Positions 16,850 to 26,498 are shown, counted from the stretch's first letter. The stretch: 64,000 nt of DNA from Granulicella aggregans (GCF_014203275.1 NZ_JACHIP010000002.1:558001-622000); one strand, 5' to 3'. Notes: generated by a model not told the origin, from the sequence alone. Program-made: numbers and translations.

Positions 16850-19180
16850 ATGAGATCCATCGCCACACTCCTTCTTGCCGCAGCCAGCACCGCCGTCTTT
16901 GCCCAGGCCCCGATCGTTCGCCGTCCCGCAGTTGCGCAACATCCGATGACGTTCGAAGACATGATGCGGATGAAGCGGGTCAGTGATCCGCAGATCTCGC
17001 CTTCAGGCAAGTGGGTGCTGTTTTCGGTTGTGGACGTGGAGCTGGGTCGGAACTTGAAGACCAGCCATCTGTGGGTGGTTCCGGCGGACGGGAGCTCGAA
17101 GGAGGTCCAGCTTACGAATGGGGCGGGTGAGTCGGAGGCGAAGTTTTCGCCCGATGGGACGCGCGTTGTGTTTGTGGCGAAGGGGCAGCTCTACCTGGCG
17201 GCATGGGATGAGAAGAAGGGGCGGCTGATTCCCGCGGTCGAGTTGACGCATATTGTGACCGAGGCGGATGCGCCGATCTGGAGCCCGGATGGGAAGTCGC
17301 TAGCGTTTACCAGCGATGTGTACCCGGAGTGCTCGAAGGGCGTGGTCTTCGACGGTGCGTGCAACCAGAAGGCAGAGACGGAGGCTGGGCGTGCGCCGAC
17401 GAAGGCGCTGGTGTTTGATTCGCTGCTGTACCGGCACTGGGACCACTTCCAGGGAGCCAAGCGGTCGCACATCCTGATGCTGCATGTAAGCCGTGCGGGA
17501 TACATCTTCGACCTGACGCCGGTGGAGGACTGGGGCAAGGATGTGATCGCTCCGAACTTCTCTCTCGGCGGGCCGACGGGGTACGCGTGGGCGCCTGATT
17601 CGAAGGAAGTTGCGTTTGTGCTGAACAACGACAAGGTGCCTGCGGCGAGCACGAACAACGACATCTACACGATTGACGTGACCCAACATGACGCTCAAGG
17701 AACGGAAGGCATCAAGGGATGGTCGCCGAAGAAGATTTCGACCTCGCCGGGAAGCGATGATGGGCCGGCTTACTCGCCCGATGGGAAGTTTTTAGCATTC
17801 AGGTCGCAGGCTCGGGCGGGGTATGAGTCGGATCGGTTTCGGCTGATGCTTTATGAGCGGGAGGCGAAGTCGACGAAGGAAGTTTTGCCGAACTATGACT
17901 CATGGGTTGATGAGTTTGTTTGGACGCCTGACTCTGAGGAGATCTACTTCCTGAAAGCGAATTCGGGCGAAGAGTCGATCGTGAAGACGAGCCTGAGCGA
18001 CATTCTGCATCGCACGAGTCATCTGACACGCGACAGCGGGGAGTATTCCGACCTGCGGCTGACACCGGACGGCAAAGGCATCATCGCAAGCCGAATGAAC
18101 GTGAACCGGCCCTCCGAAATAGTCAGCTTGAATTTCTCCCAAATGAGCACAGAGCAGACGGAACTGATCTCTGATCCTGTCCAATCCCGCACTCCTCCCC
18201 CAGCCCGGCCACGTTCGGTCGTCAAGAACAATGAGTTGTCTTGGAAACACACGGAGAAACTTCACGACACGGGCAGCGTGGCAATTACTCATGAAAATGA
18301 TCAAACGCTGACTGGTCTCGATCTCTCGAGCATGGAAGACTTTTGGTTTCATGGGGCAGCCGACCAGGAAGTTCAGGGCTTTATCATCCGACCGCCGAAG
18401 TTCGATCCGGCAAAGAAATACCCACTAAAATTCCTGATCCACGGCGGGCCGCAGGGGGCATGGGGGGATGCGTGGAGCTATCGCTGGAATGCGGAGTTGA
18501 TGGCTGCCTCTGGGTATGTGGTGGTGATGATCAATCCGCGCGGGTCGACCGGCTATGGGCAGGCCTTTATCGATGGCGTGAATGGCGACTGGGGCGGCAA
18601 GCCATATGTCGATTTGATGAAGGGGCTCGATTACGCCGAGGCGAAGTATCCGTTCATCGACAAGACGCGGGAGTGCGCTCTGGGCGCGAGCTACGGTGGA
18701 TACATGGCGGACTGGATTCTGACGCATACGAATCGCTTCGCCTGCATCGTGACGCATGACGGGATGTTCAACCCGCAGAGCGCGTATGGGGCGACCGAGG
18801 AGATGTGGTTCAACGAGTGGGAGTTCCGTCGGCCGGGTTCGAGCGAGCCGGGGCAGCCATGGAAGTACGCTTCGGGGCCGGTGGCCGAGGACCCGTTCAG
18901 GAAGTGGTCGCCGATGCTGTCCGTACAGAATGCGAAGACGCCTACGCTGGTGATCCATTCGCAGAAGGACTATCGGCTGGATGTTTCGGAGGGGTTCCAG
19001 TTGTTTACCGCGCTGCAGCGGTTGAATGTGCCGAGCAAGATGCTTTACTTCCCGGATGAGGGGCACTGGATTTTGAAGCCGCAGAACTCGAAGCTTTGGT
19101 ATGAGACGGTGGGGGATTGGTGCGATCAGTGGACGCACTCCGGTAAGTACGCGGCGGATACTGTGGGGACGGGGAAGTAG
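16850..19180 (+). CDS. Secreted prolyl-oligopeptidase family (S9) peptidase
   Basis: A 776-residue protein with a signal peptide (MRSIATLLLAAASTAVFAQA), an N-terminal beta-propeller built from WD40-like/TolB-like repeats (ISPSGKWVLF, FSPDGTRVVF, WSPDGKSLAF, YSPDGKFLAF) and a C-terminal alpha/beta-hydrolase. The nucleophile is the Ser of GASYGGYM (about residue 613), the acid is Asp in HSQKDYRLD (about 705) and the base is His in DEGHW (about 738). This is the S9C/acylaminoacyl-peptidase-like layout, expected to cleave short peptides outside the cytoplasm. The start ATG has only a weak ribosome site but is fixed by the signal peptide. Confidence 0.93.
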   Translation: MRSIATLLLAAASTAVFAQAPIVRRPAVAQHPMTFEDMMRMKRVSDPQISPSGKWVLFSVVDVELGRNLKTSHLWVVPADGSSKEVQLTNGAGESEAKFSPDGTRVVFVAKGQLYLAAWDEKKGRLIPAVELTHIVTEADAPIWSPDGKSLAFTSDVYPECSKGVVFDGACNQKAETEAGRAPTKALVFDSLLYRHWDHFQGAKRSHILMLHVSRAGYIFDLTPVEDWGKDVIAPNFSLGGPTGYAWAPDSKEVAFVLNNDKVPAASTNNDIYTIDVTQHDAQGTEGIKGWSPKKISTSPGSDDGPAYSPDGKFLAFRSQARAGYESDRFRLMLYEREAKSTKEVLPNYDSWVDEFVWTPDSEEIYFLKANSGEESIVKTSLSDILHRTSHLTRDSGEYSDLRLTPDGKGIIASRMNVNRPSEIVSLNFSQMSTEQTELISDPVQSRTPPPARPRSVVKNNELSWKHTEKLHDTGSVAITHENDQTLTGLDLSSMEDFWFHGAADQEVQGFIIRPPKFDPAKKYPLKFLIHGGPQGAWGDAWSYRWNAELMAASGYVVVMINPRGSTGYGQAFIDGVNGDWGGKPYVDLMKGLDYAEAKYPFIDKTRECALGASYGGYMADWILTHTNRFACIVTHDGMFNPQSAYGATEEMWFNEWEFRRPGSSEPGQPWKYASGPVAEDPFRKWSPMLSVQNAKTPTLVIHSQKDYRLDVSEGFQLFTALQRLNVPSKMLYFPDEGHWILKPQNSKLWYETVGDWCDQWTHSGKYAADTVGTGK

Positions 19181-19214
19181 CGGGGATCTGGAGGGTATTC
19201 GGCATCGGAGGAAT

Positions 19215-19253
19215 CCCACCCATGACCAAAAGCGAGTCATGGGTGGGGCACCC
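19215..19253. repeat. Dispersed hairpin repeat, family 1
   Basis: CCCACCCATGAC / GTCATGGGTGGG stem followed by GCACCC, just downstream of the peptidase gene. Both arms carry the compensating A/T change relative to other copies, so pairing is conserved. Confidence 0.8.
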
Positions 19254-19309
19254 GGCAACCGGGTGTTGCGGCCCGGATTGTGTGGGCGGGTGCGGGAAGA
19301 AGTCTCAGC

Positions 19310-19471
19310 TTGAAAAAGTTGAATGCCAGATCGCTGCGAGACGCCGTGAGCAACGTGATGGCTACGCCTTCTTACCGGATCGCCGCGCAACGCCTGCAGC
19401 AGGAGATCGCCGGGCGCAACTCGCTTGAGAGGGCATGCGAGATCGCGGAGGCGTTGCTGCTGCCGGAATGA
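19310..19471 (+). pseudogene. C-terminal remnant of a glycosyltransferase (MGT/UGT type)
   Basis: A short frame encodes LRDAVSNVMATPSYRIAAQR followed by LQQEIAGRNSLERACEIAEALL. This resembles the last helices of UDP-glycosyltransferase-like enzymes, where a loop of the form 'L..AV..VL..P.YR..A..L...I' ends the C-terminal Rossmann domain. No N-terminal part is present upstream, where the peptidase and a hairpin repeat lie. A decayed fragment is the best reading. Confidence 0.45.
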
Positions 19472-19517
19472 CGGTTCTGTGCAAGGATGACGAAGGTGCA
19501 GAGAGTCGGGGAGATCG

Positions 19518-20741
19518 ATGGAACGGCGACGATTTTTGAAGGATGCGGCGGCGACAGCGGGAGTGCTGGCGCTGGTTGGGTGTGCGGGGCGGAGGCCGGT
19601 TGCGGCTTCATCTGCTGGGCAGACGATTCCATCGGCGCTGCCGTTTTACGATGCTCTGCCGCCGATTGTGCCTATCCGGGCACATATGGATCGGATCTTT
19701 CGGATCACGGTTTGTTTGCGGCCTTTTCGCGCGACAGGACCGCGGCTCGATGCGGAGCGCGTGGGCGACAAGCTGGTGGTGCATAACTATGGGCATGGCG
19801 GGAGCGGATGGTCGCTGTCGTGGGGGTCTTCGAAGGTAGCCGTGACCAAGGCGATGCGGGATGGGGAGAAGGAGATTGCGGTGATCGGCGCGGGAGCGCT
19901 GGGGCTGACGTCTGCGATTACGGCGCAGCGGATGGGGGCTCGGGTGACTATTTACTGCAAGGAACGGGCGCCGGAGGTGAGGTCGGCGCGGGCGACCGGG
20001 AGTTGGACGCCGGACTCCCGGATTGCGCTGACGGATAAGGCTGACGCTGGGTTTGGCGCGCTTTGGGAGGAGATGGCGCGGACATCCTGGAGCATGTACC
20101 AGAGCTACCTGGGGATGCCGGGCGACCCGATCGAGTGGACGGATAGGTACAAGCTGGATGATGGCGAGGATGAGGCTCCCGCTACTCCCGCTGCGCCGGG
20201 TTCGCCTAAGCCGCTGGAGTTTGCGAGCTATCGGGAGCGGATTCGCGACATTACGCCGAAGTGGCAGGCGCTGCCGCCGGGGTCGCATCCGTTTCCGGTG
20301 AAGAACGTGATTCGGAATTCGGGGCTGAGCTTCAATGTGGCGGACTACTCGCGGCAGTTGATGAATGACTTTTTGATCGCGGGCGGGAAGGTTGAGACGG
20401 CGGAGTTTCATGCTCCGGGCGACCTGGCGGCGCTGCCGCAGAAGGTGGTTGTGAACTGCACGGGGTATGGGGCGCGGGCGCTTTGGTCGGATGAGTCGAT
20501 TGTGCCGGTGCGCGGGCAGATTGCGTGGCTGATTCCGCAGGAGGGCGTGCATTATGGGCTCTACTACAAGGACTTAGGCGTGCTGGCGCGGAGGGACGGG
20601 ATCGTGGTGCAGGGGAATATTCTGGACGACATGTATGGATATGGAAGGACGGATGAGGTGGCGGATCGGGTGGAGGCTGAGGCGGCGGTGCAGACGTTGA
20701 TCGATTTGTACAAACGTATGGGTGCAATGCGGAAGGTCTAG
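19518..20741 (+). CDS. TAT-exported FAD-dependent oxidoreductase, D-amino-acid-oxidase-like with permuted motif order
   Basis: A 407-residue flavoprotein. The N-terminus carries a twin-arginine signal (ERRRFLKDAAATAGVLALVG) with a possible lipobox cysteine. Residues about 60-105 contain LRPFRATGPRLDAE and HNYGHGGSGWSLSWG, motifs that lie at the C-terminus of classical DAAO enzymes. They are followed by the dinucleotide motif VIGAGALGLTSAITAQRMGA (about 121), which is normally N-terminal. The C-terminal half has the DAAO-like VVNCTGYGARALW and VPVRGQIAWL. The order is that of a circular permutation. Likely a periplasmic amine/amino-acid oxidase; substrate unknown. Confidence 0.82.
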   Translation: MERRRFLKDAAATAGVLALVGCAGRRPVAASSAGQTIPSALPFYDALPPIVPIRAHMDRIFRITVCLRPFRATGPRLDAERVGDKLVVHNYGHGGSGWSLSWGSSKVAVTKAMRDGEKEIAVIGAGALGLTSAITAQRMGARVTIYCKERAPEVRSARATGSWTPDSRIALTDKADAGFGALWEEMARTSWSMYQSYLGMPGDPIEWTDRYKLDDGEDEAPATPAAPGSPKPLEFASYRERIRDITPKWQALPPGSHPFPVKNVIRNSGLSFNVADYSRQLMNDFLIAGGKVETAEFHAPGDLAALPQKVVVNCTGYGARALWSDESIVPVRGQIAWLIPQEGVHYGLYYKDLGVLARRDGIVVQGNILDDMYGYGRTDEVADRVEAEAAVQTLIDLYKRMGAMRKV

Positions 20742-20801
20742 GGTTGTTATCGCTCGTGGCAGAAAGCTCCGAGCGGTTATGGTGATGCGAGCGGAGTGCA
20801 G

Positions 20802-20855
20802 GTCCTTCGACTGCGGTTGGCGCGAAGTGCGCGCCAACCTTTGATCAGGATGACG
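20802..20855. repeat. Dispersed repeat, family 2
   Basis: GGTCCTTCGACTGCGG ... CAGGATGACGG flanks a private hairpin (TTGGCGCG AAG TGCGCGCCAA). It lies between the flavoprotein and recX; the same flanks occur at 24428 and 24668. Confidence 0.7.
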
Positions 20856-20883
20856 GTTTTCGGGTTGAATGGAAGCTTAGACA

Positions 20884-21447
20884 ATGGCGTTTCAGCGGGC
20901 GAAAAAACGGGAGCCGGTGGGCGAGGCGGGGTTGTTTGAGTACGCCGTGGGGACTCTTGCACGGAAGATGCGGACGGTGCGCGATCTGCGGCGGCTGATG
21001 CGGAATCGGGCCGAAGAGGGTGAGGCGGGCGAGGCGGCGATGGATGCGGTGGTGGCTCGGCTGACTGAGCTTAAGTATCTGTCGGACGACCGGTTTGCGG
21101 CGGACTACACGCGGCTGCGCAAGGAGAACCAGAAGTTCGGCAAGAGGCGGGTGCAGCAGGACCTGGCGCAAAAGGGGATTTCGAAGGAGCTGGTCGCTTC
21201 GACGATCGCTACAGCTTATGAGGATGTCGATGAGGTGGCGCTGGCTCGGGCGTATTGCGAGAAGAAGCGGATGAAGCAGCCTTCTGGGGCGGACGCGCAG
21301 AAGGAGACGGTTCGGGTGATGAACAGGTTGATGCGGGCGGGGTTTAGCTCTACGGCGATCTTTAAGTTGCTGCGTGCGTGGAACGTTGCTCCGCCGGTGG
21401 AAGAGTCGGATGCGGTTGATCTTGAGGATGACTTGCCGCAGTTTTAG
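20884..21447 (+). CDS. recX: Regulatory protein RecX
   Basis: A 187-residue protein with the three-helix-repeat RecX pattern: LFEYAVGTLARKMRTVRDLR, then ARLTELKYLSDDRFAADYTR, then RKENQKFGKRRVQQDLAQKG. RecX binds RecA filaments and limits recombinase and SOS activity. Length is normal for the family. GGAAGC lies a few bases before the ATG. recA is not adjacent, so the gene appears to stand alone. Confidence 0.85.
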   Translation: MAFQRAKKREPVGEAGLFEYAVGTLARKMRTVRDLRRLMRNRAEEGEAGEAAMDAVVARLTELKYLSDDRFAADYTRLRKENQKFGKRRVQQDLAQKGISKELVASTIATAYEDVDEVALARAYCEKKRMKQPSGADAQKETVRVMNRLMRAGFSSTAIFKLLRAWNVAPPVEESDAVDLEDDLPQF

Positions 21448-21515
21448 AGATTGGCTCAGGAGGTTTCGCCTGGAGACTTTCTGGGATCGGAAGATCATCC
21501 TGAGCGTCATACGTT

Positions 21516-21553
21516 CCCATCCATGGCCAAAAGCTAGCCATGGATGGGGCACC
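21516..21553. repeat. Dispersed hairpin repeat, family 1
   Basis: CCCATCCATGGC / GCCATGGATGGG stem plus GCACCC, between recX and a convergent small membrane gene, where it could also help terminate transcription. Confidence 0.8.
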
Positions 21554-21587
21554 CGAGCTTGGTTACGGCAACTTTGAACGCGCAGTA

Positions 21588-21779
21588 TTACAGGGCGCGG
21601 ACCAGGCGGCCGGGGAGCGAGAAGAGAGCGCCGATGAGGTCGAAGACGCCTTCGAAGACTACGCCGACCAGCCGGAACGGAAGCAGGACGAGCCAGATCA
21701 GCGGATAGAGGACGACGGCCAGCAGCGCGAGCGGCCAGCAGAAGACGATCAGAACGCAGAAGAGCAGAAGTTTGAGCAC
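21588..21779 (-). CDS. Small hydrophobic membrane protein
   Basis: A 63-residue protein starting at GTG 21779 with AAGGAG five bases upstream. It is almost entirely hydrophobic (LLLFCVLIVFCWPLALLAVV then LIWLVLLPFRLVGVVFEGVF), consistent with two membrane helices. No family can be named. The good ribosome site and uninterrupted hydrophobic pattern support it as a real gene. Confidence 0.65.
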   Translation of the reverse strand: MLKLLLFCVLIVFCWPLALLAVVLYPLIWLVLLPFRLVGVVFEGVFDLIGALFSLPGRLVRAL

Positions 21780-21841
21780 GGGAACTCCTTCAAGAAGAGA
21801 TACGCGCTTGAGCGGGCGGCGGTTCCAGATTAATGCAGTTC

Positions 21842-24325
21842 CTACTCGCTGAGCAGGTCGTAGTTGTAGTTCAGTACGAGGCGGACGGGCGGGGCGGTCA
21901 GTTTGCCGAGGTTGACGGTCTGATCGACTGTGCTTGAGCCCTTGATGGGCATGTGGCCGAGGAAGATGGTGCGCTTGTCGCCGAGTTCGAGATAGAGGGG
22001 GACAGGCATGGCGAACTCCGGCGAGACCTTGGACTGGGTAAGTTTGAAGTGGGCGATGGTGTCGTCGCCCTTCTTGTCGAAGTCGGAGGTGATGGTGTAC
22101 TTCGGAGTCTCGGTGCCGTAGACGTAGGCGTTGAAGAACCAGTCGAGCTTGTGATTGTGGTCGATGTCCATGGAGGCGGTCATGTGGCGTTCCATGACGG
22201 CCTTGAAATCTTCGGTGGTGGCGGGCTGGTTGCGGTAGGAGTTGACGAAGTCCTGCATGGCCGACTGGAAGGGTTTTTCGCCGTACTGCGGGGTGTAGAA
22301 CTGCATCTCCAGCATGTGCAGGATGAAGGCGCCCTTGGGGTAGATGAGGCTGGTGTAGACGCTGTCGCCGGTGCGGGTGTTGCTGACGAGTGTGCCCATG
22401 GTGACGGGGCCGACGTCTACCGGGCGGTAGCCCATGGCGTTCTTCTCGAGCAGGCGTTTGTGCAGGAGCGCCCAGAAGTCTCTGTACTCCTTGTCTGTCT
22501 TATTGGTCTCAAGCAGGAAGATAGAGGCGGAGAAGTCGGCGAAGCCCTCGCTCATCCACTGGTCGCGATAGCTGGCGAAGCCGACGGTCTGGCCCCACCA
22601 CTGGTGGGCGACCTCGTGGGCGGTGACGACTTTCCAGTAGCTGGGGTCGCCATCGAGGACACCGATCTGGTGCTGGATGGTGGAGTCCCAGAAGTAGCAG
22701 ATGGGGAGATAGACGAGGGTGGGCCAGCTCTGGCCGTAGTTGCAGGCGGTCTGCTGGGTGAGCGAGACGTGATCGTACTGGAGCGGGCCGAAGAACTCGG
22801 TGTAGATCTGGATGGCGGCGTCGCCCTCGGAGGTGGCGCGCTTCAACATGCCGGTGGTCGACAGGGTGCCGACGGCCATGCCGGAGTTGCGCAGACCTTC
22901 ATAGTTCTCCGCGAGCGAGGTATTGGCATAGCTGATGACCTGCAGGTCCTTGTTGCGTTCGCTGGTGTTGGTCTGGAAGGCACCGAGGTTGAATCCGGCG
23001 ACGGCGAGGGGCGTGTTGCTCTGCCAGACGCTTAGCTGCTGTTTGCCTTCAATTTTTTCGGAGACGCGGTTGCCGGTGGCGACGACCTCGACCGTCTTGG
23101 GGGTGTGGAAGGTCATGCCGTAGAAGGCGTAGTTGCCGAGTGCACCGCGCATGTTGGGGTACCAGCTCTCGCGCGCGACGAGGTAGTAGTTATCGTTGCC
23201 CATGTCGAGGACGGCGTCCTTGCCCGCGTAGGCGGTGGTGAGCTGGATGCTTTCGCCGCTTTTGAGCGGCTTTTGCAAAAGGACGGCGAAACCGGCGTCG
23301 CGGAGCTTGTCTTCTTGGATGAAGTCGAGGGCTTCGCCGGACGGGCCCCAGACGCCGCTGACGCGGAGAGTGGGAAAGAGTTCGAGGGGGAGAACGGTGA
23401 TGCCACTTTGGGTGGCGGTGATAGCAGTCACCGCGGTGGCGGTGAGCTTGCCGTTGCGCTCGATATTGGCGTCGATGGTTTGTTGCGTGACGCGGAAGGG
23501 AATGTTGTTGGCAGGGCGCGGGAGTTTGCGCTGGGATTCGGAGGGGAAGCCGAGGGCGATGTCGTAGGTGCCTTCGGAGGAGGTGAGCAGGGCCACCTCT
23601 TCGGGCGCGACACCGATGGCGCCGTGGGGATCGACCATGTAGATGAGGCGTTTGGAGAAGAGCGGACCCTTCATCTCGGCTAAGAAGAAACCGCCTCCAG
23701 CGGGCTGAGTTGAGCCCTGTGGCGGCATGTCTTCGAGGAGGCGAGCCTCGAGATCGTACTTGAGATCGTGACGGAAGAGGGTACGCATCTCCTCGCCCTG
23801 GCCGGCGGCGTTGCCGGAGCCTGCGGCGGTGCCGGTGGAGGCTTTGCGGAGCTCTTCGGCGGTGGCGTCGGTGAAGGCGAAGACGGCACTGGTGAAGTGC
23901 TGGTCGAGCACCTCGGTCTTCATGACGTTCTTGAGCTGACGGCGCTCAATGGCGTTGGGCGGGACGAGGTGGAGGGAACCTTCGCCGAGGAAGACGGCCC
24001 CAGTGGTGATGCCGCTGACCGGGCCGTAGAGGTAGACGGTGCCGTTCTCAAGCGTGAAGACAGCGGCGTCGCGCTGGAAGGATAGATGGCTGACGGTGAA
24101 GGCTTCGCCGTTGACGGTGCGCAGGCGGAGGGCCTGATAGACGGAGTTTGCGTTTGGGGCGTGGGCGGGATCGAGCTTATCGGGAGCCTTGAGGGGAGCG
24201 GGTGGTCGATTTTTTGCGGTCTGTTCAGGGCGACGGGCGAGCTCTGGCTGCTGGGCTTGGGTTGAAGAGGCAGAAAGGACTAGAGCAAGGCAGAGGGAAA
24301 GTTCCCAACTTCTCAGGTTGATCAT
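21842..24325 (-). CDS. Secreted M1-family metallopeptidase
   Basis: An 827-residue protein with a signal peptide (ending SSTQAQQ). About residue 566 carries the gluzincin motif HEVAHQWW, with the third zinc ligand Glu in SEGFADFSASIF about 20 residues on. The N-terminal 270 residues form an extra domain not present in minimal aminopeptidase N. The exopeptidase GAMEN motif is not obvious, so endopeptidase or altered specificity is possible. Acts outside the cytoplasm. The ribosome site is weak; the start is set by the signal peptide. Confidence 0.87.
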   Translation of the reverse strand: MINLRSWELSLCLALVLSASSTQAQQPELARRPEQTAKNRPPAPLKAPDKLDPAHAPNANSVYQALRLRTVNGEAFTVSHLSFQRDAAVFTLENGTVYLYGPVSGITTGAVFLGEGSLHLVPPNAIERRQLKNVMKTEVLDQHFTSAVFAFTDATAEELRKASTGTAAGSGNAAGQGEEMRTLFRHDLKYDLEARLLEDMPPQGSTQPAGGGFFLAEMKGPLFSKRLIYMVDPHGAIGVAPEEVALLTSSEGTYDIALGFPSESQRKLPRPANNIPFRVTQQTIDANIERNGKLTATAVTAITATQSGITVLPLELFPTLRVSGVWGPSGEALDFIQEDKLRDAGFAVLLQKPLKSGESIQLTTAYAGKDAVLDMGNDNYYLVARESWYPNMRGALGNYAFYGMTFHTPKTVEVVATGNRVSEKIEGKQQLSVWQSNTPLAVAGFNLGAFQTNTSERNKDLQVISYANTSLAENYEGLRNSGMAVGTLSTTGMLKRATSEGDAAIQIYTEFFGPLQYDHVSLTQQTACNYGQSWPTLVYLPICYFWDSTIQHQIGVLDGDPSYWKVVTAHEVAHQWWGQTVGFASYRDQWMSEGFADFSASIFLLETNKTDKEYRDFWALLHKRLLEKNAMGYRPVDVGPVTMGTLVSNTRTGDSVYTSLIYPKGAFILHMLEMQFYTPQYGEKPFQSAMQDFVNSYRNQPATTEDFKAVMERHMTASMDIDHNHKLDWFFNAYVYGTETPKYTITSDFDKKGDDTIAHFKLTQSKVSPEFAMPVPLYLELGDKRTIFLGHMPIKGSSTVDQTVNLGKLTAPPVRLVLNYNYDLLSE

Positions 24326-24806
24326 GGGTTAGGCGAGTATTCCATTACGGGTATTTGTGCGCAATGGGAATCTTGCGGCGTGGGTGGCTGAAAGGTCCGG
24401 ACAGCTGAGGCAGGTACTAGCGGTCTCGGGGTCCTTCGACTGCAGCGCTTCGCGCCTTCGCTCAGGATGACGGATCTTTGGGAGATGGATAATGCGGTGG
24501 CAGACCCACCCATGGCCAAAGGCGAGCCATGGGTGGGGCACCCGGCCGCCTACAACCACTTAAGACAAATGCGGGGGTCTCTCCACTCCGCTTCGCTCCG
24601 GTCGAGATGACGGGGTACCGTCAGGGGCTGAAAAATTCTGGTGGTTGCGGCGCGTGAGCGGAGATGCAGGTCCTTAGACTGCGGCGCTTCGCGCCTTCGC
24701 TCAGGATGACGGATTTTGGGAGTGGATGATGCGGTGGCAGACCCACCCATGGCCAAAGGCGAGCCATGGGTGGGGCACCCTCATCTGGTTCTGTGCCAGA
24801 GATGCT
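24326..24806. repeat. Duplicated repeat block (two ~115-bp copies) with family 1 and family 2 elements
   Basis: A family-2 element (24428-24475) plus hairpin (24505-24543) is repeated as a unit at 24668-24715 and 24742-24780, including the shared spacer ATGCGGTGGCAGA. Between them, 24575-24612 carries a third motif (GGGGGTCTCTCCACTCCGC...GGTCGAGATGAC) that recurs at 33549-33589. No gene is supported in these 480 bases. The hairpin arms CCCACCCATGGC / GCCATGGGTGGG pair perfectly over 12 bp. Confidence 0.8.
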
Positions 24807-26474
24807 TCAGAAGTGGAAGATGATGTCGGTCGCGAAGGTGAGCGCCTGGGTCTTGCCCAGGCCAGTGGGGATGACTGCGCCGGGGCCGTGGAGCGTGACG
24901 CTTTCGAGATTGGCGATGGAGGCTCCGGGCGAGATGTTGAGGGCAGTTACGCCGTACTTCGCGTAGGCGTGGGTGTAGCTGAGTTCCGGGCGGAAGGTGA
25001 TGGTGGAGCCAGCCCAGAAGTTGAAGCCGACCATGTGCTCTTCGTAGTAGGCGGGAGTGCCCGTGCGTTGGCCCTTGATGTCGTCGACGAGTTCGTTGCG
25101 GATGTTGAGCGAAGCCTGGTTCTTCCAGAAGCTGTGCTCGACGTAGTTGGTGATGGCCCACTCGGGAGCGAAGCAGCGGCTGGACTGCTTCGTGGCCAGG
25201 AGACGAGGGTCCTGGCAGACTGCGCCGAAGTTCAGGTTCACGCCGCCACCGGTGGTCTCGGGAAAGGGAGTCGCGGCTGAGTTTGCGTAGAGGCCGCCGC
25301 TGTCGTACCAGTACATATTGGGGACGTCTTTCATGTACTGGTACCAGCCCTCGGTGTCGGTGTGCCAGGTGGGGCTGATGCGGTGGTACCAGGTCTCATA
25401 GAAGGCGGTGAGGTTGTTGTAGGCGTACTTGCCATCATTGATGGAGTTGTCGCAGGTGTTGAGGGCGTCGCCGCCGTTCGACCAGGTGTAGGTGATGCAG
25501 GCGTTGCCGGTGAGCTTGGCATCGGTGGTCCAGGGCGCGGTGTCGCATCCGGGAGAGATTCCGCCCTGCACGGTCCAGTGATCGTTGATCTTCACCGTCG
25601 CATTTACACCGACCTGGGTGTAGCAGTCCACGGTGTAGAGGATGGAGTGCGAGTAGCTGTAGTTATTGGGAGCGAGCTGGGCCTCGATGTCGGGCAGCGA
25701 GACGTAACGGCCGACACGGACGGTCATACCCTTGGCGACTTTGGGAAAGTAGCCCTCCAGATAGAACATGACCGGGTCGAAGCCGTACTGGGAGTTCTTG
25801 ATCAGAAGCTGTTGGCTGAGGATGCCGTGCGAGGTGGTGAAGCGGTAGTCCGTGCCGTAGAGCAGGGTAAGGCGGTAGCCCCAGTCAAAGTGATCTACCT
25901 GGGCGGTGTTCTCAATCTTTTCGAAGTAGAGGACGGCCTGATCGAGCTGGACGGTGTTGGAGTAGACGTCGTACGCGGAGGGGAAGTTCGACAGGATGCC
26001 CTTGGCGGCGTTGCTCTTGTTGTTGGTTGAGCCGTTAGCGCCGATCTCGATGAAGCCGTAGATCTTGTTAACGCCCCGGTTCTGGTTGATGGCCTGCATG
26101 AGCGGGTAAGTCTGGCCGTCGGGGACACCGATGGTGACGGTTCCTCCGATGGGCCAGTCGGAGGCAGGGAACGGCGGCGAGGAGAGCGGGGTGGGAGTTC
26201 CGCGGCGGTCTTTTTGAGGGACGGCGGTGGTGGGGCCGTGGCCGGCCCAGTCGGCAAGATAGGCGCGTCCGAGACGGTGGAAGAAGCCGTTGTCGGGATC
26301 TACGGCGGGGGCGGTGGTGGGGGTGCCGTCGGCGTTTAGTGCCGCAGCCGTAGAGGCGGGTGTATCGAAAGCGAATCTGGTGGCGCTGGCGGGGAGGGCG
26401 ATCAGGCTGGGCGCAAGCAACAGGGGTGCGACGGAGCGGCAAAGCTTGGAGATAATGCGGTTCATGGGCCTCAT
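24807..26474 (-). CDS. Outer-membrane beta-barrel protein
   Basis: A 555-residue protein from ATG 26474; ATG 26465 is an alternative. Upstream sequence in frame would overlap the divergent gene and is not used. It has a signal peptide (about MNRIISKLCRSVAPLLLAPS...ASA), a low-complexity linker, then many amphipathic beta-strands with aromatic girdles (YGFIEIGANG, FDWGYRLTLLYGTDYRF, VGFNFWAGSTITFRPELSY) and a terminal aromatic residue (IIFHF*), the classic barrel end. It resembles the putative OmpL-like/beta-barrel porin-2 group in Acidobacteria; cargo unknown. Confidence 0.8.
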   Translation of the reverse strand: MRPMNRIISKLCRSVAPLLLAPSLIALPASATRFAFDTPASTAAALNADGTPTTAPAVDPDNGFFHRLGRAYLADWAGHGPTTAVPQKDRRGTPTPLSSPPFPASDWPIGGTVTIGVPDGQTYPLMQAINQNRGVNKIYGFIEIGANGSTNNKSNAAKGILSNFPSAYDVYSNTVQLDQAVLYFEKIENTAQVDHFDWGYRLTLLYGTDYRFTTSHGILSQQLLIKNSQYGFDPVMFYLEGYFPKVAKGMTVRVGRYVSLPDIEAQLAPNNYSYSHSILYTVDCYTQVGVNATVKINDHWTVQGGISPGCDTAPWTTDAKLTGNACITYTWSNGGDALNTCDNSINDGKYAYNNLTAFYETWYHRISPTWHTDTEGWYQYMKDVPNMYWYDSGGLYANSAATPFPETTGGGVNLNFGAVCQDPRLLATKQSSRCFAPEWAITNYVEHSFWKNQASLNIRNELVDDIKGQRTGTPAYYEEHMVGFNFWAGSTITFRPELSYTHAYAKYGVTALNISPGASIANLESVTLHGPGAVIPTGLGKTQALTFATDIIFHF

Positions 26475-26498
26475 AGCCGGTCGATCTCTCGATCGGCT
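26475..26498. promoter_or_regulatory. Inverted repeat at the start of the barrel gene
   Basis: AGCCGGTCGA and TCGATCGGCT flank a TCTC loop (one mismatch), immediately upstream of ATG 26474. It may be an operator or a 5'-leader hairpin that masks initiation. Confidence 0.4.

Noticed and set aside
21953..23035. Plus-strand frame of 360 codons
   Set aside because: Antisense to the M1 peptidase; Val/Gly/Asp-rich shadow frame.
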